A stretch of 5,750 nucleotides of DNA from Kiritimatiellia bacterium (GTDB lineage: Bacteria; Verrucomicrobiota; Kiritimatiellia; RFP12; UBA1067). The notes below the pieces were generated by a model that saw only the letters and a list, made by a program, of their open reading frames with translations, searched no databases and had not been told where the DNA came from. Location: the NCBI GenBank assembly GCA_017405115.1, contig JAFRBA010000212.1, positions 1 through 5,750 on the forward strand, written 5' to 3'. Position 1 is the stretch's first letter, and each line of letters opens with the position of its first letter. A program made the translations under genes and the position numbers. Shown one piece after another: positions 1-5,315 of this stretch.

Positions 1-202
1 ACGGAGGACAAGATTCTCCTTCGCTGAAGCTACGGAGGACAAGATTCTCCTTCGCTGAAGCTACGGAGGACAAGATTCTCCTTCGCTGAAGCTCTACGGA
101 GGACAAGATTCTCCTTCGCTGAAGCTACGGAGGACAAGATTCTCCTTCGCTGAAGCTCTACGGAGGACAAGATCCTCCTTCGCTGAAGCTACGGAGGACA
201 AG
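1..202. repeat. Tandem array of a 31-bp repeat, cut by the window edge
   Basis: The core ACGGAGGACAAG recurs at 1, 32, 63, 96, 127, 160 and 191. Spacing is 31 bp, or 33 bp where an extra CT is inserted (before 96 and 160). Six units are complete and the seventh stops at 202. Units differ by at most a base or two (ATTCTCC versus ATCCTCC). Each contains CTTCGCTGAAG, a small inverted repeat, and TCCTCC facing GGAGGA, so single strands could fold weakly. There are no unique spacers, so this is not a CRISPR array. Translations of it are repetitive artefacts. The same unit in the same orientation closes the right end of the window. It lies directly downstream of the minus-strand NYN gene. Confidence 0.95.
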
Positions 203-203
203 G

Positions 204-220
204 CGGGGAATGGGGAACGG
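204..220. repeat. 17-bp direct repeat, left copy
   Basis: CGGGGAATGGGGAACGG here is identical to 5370-5386, in the same orientation. It joins the left array to the stop codon of the NYN gene. The right copy joins the DUF3800 promoter region to the right-hand repeats, so the pair brackets all the genes in the window. A degenerate third version (CAGGGAACGGGGG) follows the repeat unit near 5598. Confidence 0.85.
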
Positions 221-874
221 CTAGCGCCAGGCATCGGGGCGGTGGAGGATGCGGTCGCCGCGCCTTCCGTATGGAATGATATCGGGCAGCTGGCACTTCG
301 CAGGAAGATCACGGGGGATGTCACGGTAGTACGAGGCGTAGTCTCGAAGCCACGACTTCGTTTCCCGTGGATTGAATACAATCACAGTCTTTTTGAAGTC
401 CTTACGAACTATATTTACTGGCGCAATAAAGTCGGTGTCTCCGCTGACAAGGACAAACACGTCGGCTTTGTCGTTGAAGGCATCAAGGAGCATTGCGGAG
501 GCTATGTTCACGTCGGTGCGCTTCTCTTCTAGCTTCACGACTCTTACAAAGCCATCACTTGCCGTTGGGCATTTCTTGCACTCTTCCTCGTGCGCCGGCA
601 TAAGCACAGTGTCCTTGCGGTAGAAACCCTGTATGATTTCGACCTTCGGCAACGTGGAGAGTGCCTGAAGGTATATTTTCTGCCTGTCCAACGCTGCAGT
701 GTCGTGAGGATATGTCTTTACCGGCGATGTGAAGTACTTGATGGAAACAAGCGAATGGTCGTCTCTGAGAAGCTCCGTAACGAGCTGCTCCAAATCAAGC
801 CATTTATACGGCGTCCCCTTTAAGAGTCCGTAGTAAAGATTATATCCGTCAACGTATGCTGCTGTTCGTTTCAT
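221..874 (-). CDS. NYN/PIN-like domain protein (LabA/DUF88 type), probable ribonuclease
   Basis: A 217-residue protein. It starts with AAYVDGYNLYYG (Asp9, Asn12), then has an Asp in KRTDVNIAS (Asp121), and SGDTDF (Asp146, Asp148). These acidic residues match the metal-binding set of NYN domains, which share the PIN-like nuclease fold and generally act on RNA. A Cys99-x-x-Cys102 pair in a charged loop may bind metal or be chance. The tail after about residue 185 is unlike a known domain. I chose the ATG at 872-874 because the NYN fold begins there and AGGGA lies 5 nt upstream; the frame stays open upstream to 1042 but would read through the promoter and leader hairpins. It has its own promoter and a structured leader, so it is probably monocistronic. 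The NYN assignment is firm by motif; the substrate is unknown. Confidence 0.88.
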   Translation of the reverse strand: MKRTAAYVDGYNLYYGLLKGTPYKWLDLEQLVTELLRDDHSLVSIKYFTSPVKTYPHDTAALDRQKIYLQALSTLPKVEIIQGFYRKDTVLMPAHEEECKKCPTASDGFVRVVKLEEKRTDVNIASAMLLDAFNDKADVFVLVSGDTDFIAPVNIVRKDFKKTVIVFNPRETKSWLRDYASYYRDIPRDLPAKCQLPDIIPYGRRGDRILHRPDAWR

Positions 875-953
875 CTGTGTCCCTAGATACTGCAAGAGCC
901 TCGGCCTTTCGGCCAAGGCTCTGCACCGCTTAGACCGAGTCTTGCGGCTTGAT
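875..953 (-). ncRNA. Structured 5' leader of the NYN gene
   Basis: Read on the minus strand from the predicted transcription start near 953. First comes a hairpin pairing 944-948 with 925-929, enclosing AGAC (939-942) paired with GUCU (932-935). Then a long stem pairs 911-925 with 891-906: about 15 base pairs with one bulged U (894), one U-G wobble, and a GAAA tetraloop at 907-910. Together these occupy most of the leader. The wobble pair forms only in the minus-strand transcript and the loop is GNRA only on that strand, which supports a function in the NYN mRNA. No U-tract follows the stem, so it is not a standard intrinsic terminator. The ribosome binding site AGGGA (880-884) lies outside the stem. 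Confidence 0.6.
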
Positions 954-959
954 GTGTGT

Positions 960-989
960 ATTGTACCACGATTCTGCGGCGGAGCGCAA
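960..989 (-). promoter_or_regulatory. Sigma-70-type promoter of the NYN gene
   Basis: On the minus strand, TTGCGC (984-989) is followed by an 18-bp spacer ending in TGG and then TACAAT (960-965). The TGn before the -10 is an extended -10 feature. The same layout, including CCCCC before the -35 box, precedes both DUF3800 genes at 4377-4406 and 5316-5345. Confidence 0.75.
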
Positions 990-996
990 GGGGGGT

Positions 997-1057
997 GAGA
1001 AGACAGAGTGAATGCGACTGCCCGCGGAGCGGGGAGTCGCATTCACTCTGTCTTCTC
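997..1057. repeat. 61-nt near-perfect inverted repeat (23-bp arms plus inner 5-bp stem)
   Basis: The arm at 997-1019 is an exact reverse complement of 1035-1057. Inside, CCCGC (1021-1025) pairs with GCGGG (1029-1033) around GGA; one G-G mismatch separates the two stems. Each arm contains CGCATTCACTCTGTC, a version of the terminal-repeat-like motif found at both ends of the adjacent IS30-like relic, here in head-to-head orientation. It sits just upstream of the NYN promoter. Possible readings are two abutted transposon ends, a bidirectional terminator, or a small folded element. Confidence 0.9.
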
Positions 1058-1063
1058 GCCATG

Positions 1064-1110
1064 TTGCATTGAGTCTGCCAGTATCGGATGGGGTTGCATT
1101 GTCTCTGCCA
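1064..1110 (+). repeat. Two direct copies of the terminal-repeat-like motif
   Basis: TTGCATTGAGTCTGCCA (1064-1080) and TTGCATTGTCTCTGCCA (1094-1110) are the same 17-mer with two differences, 30 bp apart and in the same orientation. The first pairs as an inverted repeat with 2123-2138. Confidence 0.8.
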
Positions 1111-1161
1111 CAGACAGAGTCTCAAGGAAAATAGTTCCATCAAGGAGGACAACATCCACAA

Positions 1162-1177
1162 CGCCCCCATGGGGGCG
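1162..1177. repeat. Perfect 16-bp palindrome
   Basis: CGCCCCCATGGGGGCG is its own reverse complement. It lies between the left end motifs and the transposase fragment, just after an AGGAGGA stretch (1143-1149) that leads into no credible gene. It may be a folded operator-like site or simply part of the decayed element. Confidence 0.6.
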
Positions 1178-1183
1178 GCCCGT

Positions 1184-1198
1184 CGCATTTAACCTGCC
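1184..1198 (+). repeat. 15-bp direct repeat CGCATTTAACCTGCC, left copy
   Basis: Identical to 2155-2169 in the same orientation, bracketing the transposase fragment and its GC-rich tail. It is a variant of the end motif, with AACC in place of AGTC. It may be the true left end of one nested element. Confidence 0.75.
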
Positions 1199-1264
1199 AC
1201 GGGATTTTCGCTATCATTTGTGGACTCCGCCAATCCCGGCGGGGCAACACGAAAGGAAACACAG

Positions 1265-2005
1265 ATGACAAAAGGAAAGAAGCAGATGACCGGCGTCCAG
1301 AGGTGCCGCATCGAGTTCGGCCTCGCGGCCGGAATGTCCGAGAGGGCCATCGCGAAGGAGATCGGCGTCAGCCTCTCGACGGTCTCCCGCGAGATCAGAA
1401 AGCACACCTACGAGTCGTTCAAGGGGTGCTACGGGCGCGCCAACCAGTGCGTCCACAGACAGGACTGCAAGCTAACCGGGGTCTGCGGCGAGGGCACGGC
1501 CGCGAAGCTCCACATCGCGAGGATCGACCCGAAGGAGGTGGTCCTCAAGCCCAGGCTCGTCGGAATCGAGATGAAGCAAGGCCCTCTCGACAGAGGACTT
1601 GACGCACCATCCAACCCAGGCGCATCTACTACGCCGCAAACGAGACTTGCGCGATGGGCTGGGGGTGCTTTTGTCTCGAGGGGCCAGCGCGAATTATACG
1701 CCAAGACATGGGCGCATTGCAAGCGCGACGCGGGCGGGAAGCCCGCTCCGTACGGATGCGCGGCGAGCGGAGGGACGGGAGATGCACCCGCGCCGAAGGC
1801 GTCGGGTTGGCTGAGCGCGAAGCGCGAACTGCGCAGCAGCCACAAGGGCCTGCGTGCCGCGAGTGAGGAGCGAGGTTTTGCAGGCGCAGGAGGCGTCTCG
1901 CACGCAGCCAGAGACACCAGCCGAGGCACGGCTCGGCACTCGCTTCGCTCGGCTTGCTCGCGTCCCTATGGGTTGCGAGCCCGCTTGCGCGGCGGCTATG
2001 GCTGA
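1265..2005 (+). pseudogene. IS30-like transposase, N-terminal DNA-binding part only
   Basis: The frame is open for 246 codons, but only about the first 95 residues look like protein sequence under selection. Residues 14-46 form an IS30-type helix-turn-helix, ending in SLSTVSREIRKH. A Cys/His-rich patch follows (Cys55, Cys62, His64, Cys68, Cys74), as in some IS30 transposases. After about residue 100 the sequence turns into Gly/Ala/Arg-rich text with no DDE catalytic motif, and the usual codon pattern is lost. AAAGGA (1252-1257) precedes the ATG at 1265 with normal spacing, so this start is sound. The family's role is cut-and-paste style transposition; this copy should be catalytically dead but its DNA-binding part could still bind the end motifs nearby. 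I see no intact continuation in the other frames. Confidence 0.7.
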
Positions 2006-2107
2006 ACACGGAAGATTGTCTTCGGGGAGAAGCGCAAAACCGAGCGACGAGACCGAGCGGCGGCACCACGGCCCGCAGCGACGCCTCCGGCGGCGCGCCA
2101 CGGCAAC
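1580..2107. other. GC-rich, palindrome-rich DNA, probably non-coding
   Basis: No frame on either strand gives a recognisable protein. The stretch is packed with short inverted repeats: GCGGGC facing GCCCGC (near 1729-1746), TCCGTACGGA (about 1747-1756), GCGCGAAGCGCG (near 1816-1828), CCGAG facing CTCGG (near 1921-1936), GCTCGC facing GCGAGC (near 1956-1980) and GAAGATTGTCTTC (near 2009-2021). It occupies the place where the transposase catalytic domain should be. It may be a replacement by dispersed repeat DNA or a folded passenger RNA; I cannot decide. Confidence 0.5.
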
Positions 2108-2190
2108 GGGTTAAATGCAATTTGGCAGACTAAATGCACACAGCAGAGCTACGGCGCATTTAACCTGCCCCTAGTTGCATTTAGTCTGTC
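2108..2190. repeat. Right-hand cluster of terminal-repeat-like motifs
   Basis: Four copies in 83 bp: a partial inverted one, GGTTAAATGCAA (2108-2120 region); an inverted one, GGCAGACTAAATGCA (2124-2138); a direct CGCATTTAACCTGCC (2155-2169, identical to 1184-1198); and a direct TGCATTTAGTCTGTC (2176-2190). Alternating orientations suggest ends of more than one element stacked together. Confidence 0.75.
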
Positions 2191-2222
2191 CGGCGACCAT
2201 CCGTTTACAAAATCCCCAATGC

Positions 2223-3425
2223 CTATTTCACTCCTTTGGATTTCCTTTTCTTCAGCGCCTGGCATGTCGCCCTAAACTCTGCTGACAGATTGTACTCCTC
2301 GTATTTGCCGAGTCCAATCCATCGTGTAGACCATACGTCCCCATTTCGTTCAAATGTCGAACGGACATGAACGTGCTTGCCATTAAAGAACTTATCCCAG
2401 TCAATCCGCTCCCCTATGTCAGTGTCCTCTTTGTTCGGAAGGAAAAGCTGTAGATAGCCAAGCCGCGCAAGCTTGTCGTGTATTTCATAAAGGTAATCAT
2501 TGTTCTTGTCACCTTTCGTCACATCGCGAATATGCTGCGTAAAATACCCGGTTGTTCCGCGTGACTTTCTGTAGGCTGTCGCTGACTCCATTGCCAGAAG
2601 CAATGAGTCGGGCCTTGGGCCTCCGAGTCCGGCTGCGCATCCCATCAATTCAGCAGCAATATCAAATTTACCGTCATGCAGAGCCTTCTCTGCAATCACA
2701 CGGTAGATTAGCGATGCCACCAAGGCAAAGCGACGATCAACCTGTGCTCCATTGATAAATGGACGCACCTTCGGGTCTATTTCCCTAAAACCCTTCATCG
2801 CCACTTGGGGCATTGCATTATATTCTTGTTTGGCCTCAAGATCGACTAGCTGATAGTATATGTCAAGCAACTCGCGACGCGCTGGCAGGAAAATTCCCGG
2901 GCCAGACTCGATTTTCAACTTCGTGTCCCACGCCTTGTCTAACTTTTCCCTCAATGACATACCCTTAGTCAGCCCAAGTTGTTCACCAATGCTGCCCGGC
3001 TTGTATTCACTTGCAGATTCGGTCTGTTTCTTTTCCGCTGGCGCACTTGCAGCCAACACTTCATCCTCGCTCTTAAGAAGCTTTCCCGTATGGTGATAGA
3101 GCGCAACCTTATACATCTCCTGTATAGTTTCATTGGCGGAAATCTTGTTTTCAAGGACGATTACGCGCTCTCGGTATTCAGAGATTCTTCCATCCTTCTC
3201 TCTTACCAGCGCTTCGGCGACATCCTTCTTGTTCTCAAGCTCCGTACACTTCTTCGCGAGCTTCGAGTGCTCAACAAGATAATTGGAAAGCAGCATGACA
3301 GCGCCACCGATTATCGTAGCAATCAACGGCATAATAACCGTATTCCAGATTGCGGCATTCTGGCTCTTAGCCTCACTTTCCGACCCCTTGGTCTCGGAAA
3401 CCTTTTGCTTACAGTTCTTTCCCAT
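2223..3425 (-). CDS. Membrane-anchored coiled-coil protein of unknown function
   Basis: A 400-residue protein I do not recognise. A charged N-terminus of about 25 residues precedes one hydrophobic segment (about 27-50, WNTVIMPLIATIIGGAVMLL within it), then a heptad-like charged region at about 53-100 rich in Lys, Glu and Leu that probably forms a coiled coil. A low-complexity Ala/Glu/Ser linker (about 117-145) leads to a mostly helical domain (about 155-330) and a tail ending in KKRKSKGVK. One TM helix with no cleavage site suggests an inner-membrane anchor, probably with the large part in the cytoplasm (inference). The ATG at 3425 has GGAAGGGA upstream at good spacing. Base composition is more AT-rich than the neighbouring genes, suggesting a separate origin. 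It has its own promoter and a short unstructured leader, unlike the neighbours. Confidence 0.85.
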   Translation of the reverse strand: MGKNCKQKVSETKGSESEAKSQNAAIWNTVIMPLIATIIGGAVMLLSNYLVEHSKLAKKCTELENKKDVAEALVREKDGRISEYRERVIVLENKISANETIQEMYKVALYHHTGKLLKSEDEVLAASAPAEKKQTESASEYKPGSIGEQLGLTKGMSLREKLDKAWDTKLKIESGPGIFLPARRELLDIYYQLVDLEAKQEYNAMPQVAMKGFREIDPKVRPFINGAQVDRRFALVASLIYRVIAEKALHDGKFDIAAELMGCAAGLGGPRPDSLLLAMESATAYRKSRGTTGYFTQHIRDVTKGDKNNDYLYEIHDKLARLGYLQLFLPNKEDTDIGERIDWDKFFNGKHVHVRSTFERNGDVWSTRWIGLGKYEEYNLSAEFRATCQALKKRKSKGVK

Positions 3426-3453
3426 GTTCTATCCCTTCCGCTTGCTTGAGTGA

Positions 3454-3483
3454 ATTATACCATAAAGGGTGATGGCCGATGAA
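3454..3483 (-). promoter_or_regulatory. Promoter of the membrane coiled-coil gene
   Basis: On the minus strand, a consensus TATAAT (3454-3459) is preceded by TGG, an extended -10 arrangement. The -35 is weak: TTCATC (3478-3483) at 18 bp is the best candidate. The expected leader is only about 20 nt. The -10 lies 28 nt upstream of the ATG. Confidence 0.65.
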
Positions 3484-3513
3484 ACAGCTCACCTCCCGAA
3501 CAGTCCCCCCGCC

Positions 3514-3575
3514 CGTCCTCTGCTTCGGCATATGCCTGTAGCACCCGCCGCTCTGCGGCTCGCGCCTCGGCGCTA
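3514..3575 (-). other. Conserved 62-bp element after the first DUF3800 gene (3' element, copy A)
   Basis: Begins right after the TAG TAG double stop. It matches 4448-4509 at 59 of 62 positions without gaps, and weaker similarity runs on for about 20 bp. In the minus-strand transcript, GCGC facing GCGC (3562-3573, 4-nt loop) and GCCGC facing GCGGC (3547-3559, 3-nt loop) form two adjacent hairpins; none of the three differences falls in a stem. GGCATATGCC (3527-3536) is a further palindrome. There is no U-tract, so it is not a classic terminator. A second frame stays open through it in both copies (reading AAERRVLQA), which I treat as incidental. Confidence 0.7.
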
Positions 3576-4271
3576 CTAGATTTCCTTGCGCTTAAGCTTT
3601 CGGAGAACATTGCGCTTGAAGGCACGCACTCCGCCGAAGAACCGCTCTTCCGAGAGCGACAGCGGATCGCCATGGTCCAGCTTCTGCTCTATGAGCTTGA
3701 CCGTGCATACAAGGTCGGCGACCTGGAACAGCTTGTAGTTCTGCGGCCTGACGTTCTGCGCGAACTCGGCGGACGGCAGGCGCATGGAGGAAAAAGCCTC
3801 ATGCAGCAGATTCGTCACGGCGGACTGCCCGCAGTCGTAGTACACCTTCACCTTCTCGAACTGGCGCATCATCGCGGATTGCCCGTCGATGAAGGAACTC
3901 AGGCCGTCACGCAGACGTTCGGCGATATGCGCCGACGAGGTGACGAATCGCTTGTCGACGCTTATACTGCGATAGCGGAAGTCGACATTCCGGGCGAATG
4001 TCATCATGCGGTCGAAGACGCGGCTCCTCCAATGGCGGCTCAACAAAGAATACCCATCCTCCTTCCGAATTATGGGCCCCGCATGAAACACGAAGTCGTC
4101 GGGGTCGAAGCCGAGGTCTGCGACTCCCCGCGACAAGTCCGCAAGCGGGCGCGATATGTCCTGCGACTGGCCATGCAGAACGAGCGACAGGATGTAGAAA
4201 CGGGAAAGCGGATCGGGGTATTTGAAAATACCCGATTCGTCGACGAATATGCTCAGCGTGCCCTTTGCCAT
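3576..4271 (-). CDS. DUF3800-family protein, copy A
   Basis: A 231-residue protein. The N-terminal SIFVDESG (Asp11, Glu12) is the hallmark of DUF3800 (Pfam PF12686). Other probable active-site or core motifs are FHAGP (62-66), KVYYDCGQS (Asp146) and LFQVADLVCT (Asp186); the spread of acidic residues is what one expects of a metal-dependent, RNase H-like nuclease, but the family is uncharacterised as far as I know. FFGG (211-214) and a basic C-terminus, LKRKEI, follow. It is about half identical to the second copy at 4510-5193, with the same ending and a double stop. I chose the ATG at 4271; a GTG at 4313 would start inside the third leader stem. Only a weak AGAG lies near the ATG. It is soluble, with no signal peptide. 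Its length is normal for small members of the family. Confidence 0.88.
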   Translation of the reverse strand: MAKGTLSIFVDESGIFKYPDPLSRFYILSLVLHGQSQDISRPLADLSRGVADLGFDPDDFVFHAGPIIRKEDGYSLLSRHWRSRVFDRMMTFARNVDFRYRSISVDKRFVTSSAHIAERLRDGLSSFIDGQSAMMRQFEKVKVYYDCGQSAVTNLLHEAFSSMRLPSAEFAQNVRPQNYKLFQVADLVCTVKLIEQKLDHGDPLSLSEERFFGGVRAFKRNVLRKLKRKEI

Positions 4272-4287
4272 ACTCTGACTAAAACAT

Positions 4288-4371
4288 AAGTGACGGGAAT
4301 CGCTTCTCGTCACTTAAGGCGAGGACAATCCCCCCGCATCCCGGTGACTCCGGCCTTGCGGCCTTCATCGG
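4288..4371 (-). ncRNA. Structured leader RNA of DUF3800 copy A
   Basis: Three stems in the minus-strand transcript. Stem 1: 4365-4371 pairs with 4341-4347 (CCGAUGA with UCACCGG, one A-C mismatch), enclosing GGCC-GCAA-GGCC. Stem 2: 4319-4337, GCGGGGG with UCCUCGC (two G-U pairs). Stem 3: 4288-4315, 8 perfect pairs (AAGUGACG with CGUCACUU) with a 12-nt loop that closes further as GAA-GCGA-UUC. The promoter predicts a start at about 4370, exactly at the first base of stem 1. The same three stems precede copy B, with compensatory changes in stem 3. I recall structured RNAs reported upstream of DUF3800 genes under the name DUF3800 RNA motifs. Confidence 0.75.
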
Positions 4372-4376
4372 TGCGT

Positions 4377-4406
4377 ATTGTACCAAAACTTGGCGTTGGA
4401 GCGCAA
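4377..4406 (-). promoter_or_regulatory. Promoter of DUF3800 copy A
   Basis: On the minus strand, TTGCGC (4401-4406), an 18-bp spacer ending in TTTTGG, and TACAAT (4377-4382). The first 15 bases or so, CCCCCTTGCGCTCC, are the same as at the NYN promoter. It lies about 40 bp downstream of the 3' element of copy B, so the two DUF3800 genes can be transcribed separately. Confidence 0.75.
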
Positions 4407-4447
4407 GGGGGTAGTGCGCCCTGTCATCTCCCGAATAGTCCATCGTT

Positions 4448-4509
4448 CGTCCTCTGCTTCGGCATGTGCCTGTAGTACCCGCCGCTCTGCGGCTTGCGCC
4501 TCGGCGCTA
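4448..4509 (-). other. Conserved 62-bp 3' element, copy B
   Basis: Follows the TAA TAG double stop of the second DUF3800 gene. It differs from 3514-3575 at three positions only: in the loop of the GGCAnnTGCC palindrome, just outside it, and between the two hairpins. Both hairpins (GCGC-CGAG-GCGC and GCCGC-AGA-GCGGC on the minus strand) are kept intact. Confidence 0.7.
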
Positions 4510-5193
4510 TTAAATCTCCTTGCGCTTGAGGTACTTGAGGATGTTGCGCCTGAAGTCTCGTGGGCCACCGAAGAACCTCACTTCAGATTGAGTCATTTGA
4601 ATTCCATGAGACAGTCGCAGCTCGATGAGATGCAGGGTACATACAAGGTCCGCAATTTGAAACAGTCTGTATCGTGACGGCTTTACCCCCTGCTTGAACT
4701 CAACCGCCTTACCGAGTGCATCGGCGAATGTCTGCTGGAGCAGATTCGTGACGGGAGATTGCCCACAGTCATAATAGACTTTGATCTTTTGTGCCTGTGC
4801 AAGCGCATCTCTATGAGAGTCAATGAACGAAAGAAGCGAAGTGCGCAGATGGTCGACAATCTGTTCGGCAGAATCGATGAACTTCTTGTCGACGCTCAAG
4901 CATTTGTACTTGAAGTCCACTCGTGATGCGAATGCCATCATTCGCGAGAGTATGCGACCGCGAAAAGCACGGCTCAATATCTCGTAGCACTTCTCCTTGC
5001 GGATGAGAGGCCCAGCATGAAAGCAATGGTTCTCGATGCCTATTTCAGCCTCCGCACGGGCAAGGTCTGCGACAAGAGGAGAAATGTCGCTGGCCTGATC
5101 ATGGAACACCATTCCAATGATATAGAAGCGAGAACTGGGATCTGGATGCTGGAAGCGTCCCGATTCGTCAACGAATATGCTCAACTCCTCCAT
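4510..5193 (-). CDS. DUF3800-family protein, copy B
   Basis: A 227-residue paralogue of copy A. It has LSIFVDESG (Asp9, Glu10), FHAGP (58-62), KVYYDCGQS (Asp142), LFQIADLVCT (Asp182), RFFGG (206-210) and the same basic end, LKRKEI. Around 118 of 227 residues are identical by my hand alignment, with conservation concentrated in these motifs and divergence in the 35-55 and 155-175 loops, so both copies are probably functional. The start is the ATG at 5193; GAAGGA directly abuts it and AGGGA lies 11 nt upstream, so initiation signals are unusual. Two tiny upstream frames end at or overlap this start. It has its own promoter and structured leader. The activity is unproven; a metal-dependent nuclease is inferred from the acidic motifs. 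Confidence 0.88.
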   Translation of the reverse strand: MEELSIFVDESGRFQHPDPSSRFYIIGMVFHDQASDISPLVADLARAEAEIGIENHCFHAGPLIRKEKCYEILSRAFRGRILSRMMAFASRVDFKYKCLSVDKKFIDSAEQIVDHLRTSLLSFIDSHRDALAQAQKIKVYYDCGQSPVTNLLQQTFADALGKAVEFKQGVKPSRYRLFQIADLVCTLHLIELRLSHGIQMTQSEVRFFGGPRDFRRNILKYLKRKEI

Positions 5194-5230
5194 TCCTTCA
5201 TGCGTCCCTATTGCCCGTCATACAAAGAGA

Positions 5231-5310
5231 AGGTGGCAGGAATCACTTCCCGCCACCTACGCGAGGACTTTCCCCCGCATCCCGATGATCCTTCTTCTCG
5301 GAAAGATCGG
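5231..5310 (-). ncRNA. Structured leader RNA of DUF3800 copy B
   Basis: Stem 1: 5306-5310 pairs with 5282-5286 (CCGAU with AUCGG), or alternatively an 8-bp stem GAUCUUUC with GAAGGAUC inside it. Stem 2: 5261-5278, GCGGGGG with UCCUCGC, loop AAAG. Stem 3: 5231-5258, AGGUGGCG with UGCCACCU, then GGAA with UUCC closed by a GUGA tetraloop. Against copy A, stem 3 shows two A-U to G-C double changes and one G-C to G-U change, with loop length (12 nt) and GYGA preserved. The shared joining sequence CGGGAUGCGGGGG between stems 1 and 2 is identical. Stem 1 starts at the predicted transcription start. Confidence 0.75.
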
Positions 5311-5315
5311 TTTGC

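Larger units (their letters stand above)
1065..2138 (+). mobile_element. Degenerate IS30-like insertion sequence
   Basis: TGCATTGAGTCTGCCA at 1065-1080 matches the reverse complement of 2123-2138 at 15 of 16 positions, giving a 1,074-bp unit with inverted ends. It encodes the helix-turn-helix N-terminus of an IS30-type transposase on the plus strand, with a ribosome binding site. IS30-family elements normally carry one transposase gene of 300-plus codons in about 1-1.2 kb; here the catalytic part is not recognisable. Additional copies of the end motif lie both inside and outside these ends, so the real boundary is uncertain (possibly to 2190). I infer a nested or repeatedly hit element that can no longer move by itself. 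Confidence 0.6.

Noticed and set aside
1..202. Possible CRISPR array
   Set aside because: Units follow one another directly with 0-2 bp between; there are no unique spacers and no cas genes.
891..925. Intrinsic terminator
   Set aside because: The stem is strong but no U-tract follows on either strand, and on the minus strand it lies between promoter and gene.
1629..2120. Minus-strand open frame of 163 codons in the GC-rich stretch
   Set aside because: Arg/Ser/Ala-rich text typical of random GC-rich frames; overlapping frames are open on both strands.
1184..2164. Integron attC site suggested by ATTTAAC and GTTAAAT
   Set aside because: The matching boxes are about 0.9 kb apart or in the wrong order, and no integrase is present; they are part of the terminal-repeat-like motif.
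2979..3449. Plus-strand open frame of 156 codons
   Set aside because: It is the antisense of the membrane coiled-coil gene and lacks a credible start region or domain.
3455..3673. Small minus-strand protein reading AAERRVLQAYAEAED, and its sister at 4365-4568
   Set aside because: Similarity is limited to the 62-bp 3' element; flanks differ, the start lies inside the DUF3800 gene, and only one of three nucleotide differences is synonymous.
3672..4289. Plus-strand open frame of 205 codons
   Set aside because: It lies opposite DUF3800 copy A, whose motifs are conserved with copy B; the plus-strand frame has no recognisable domain.
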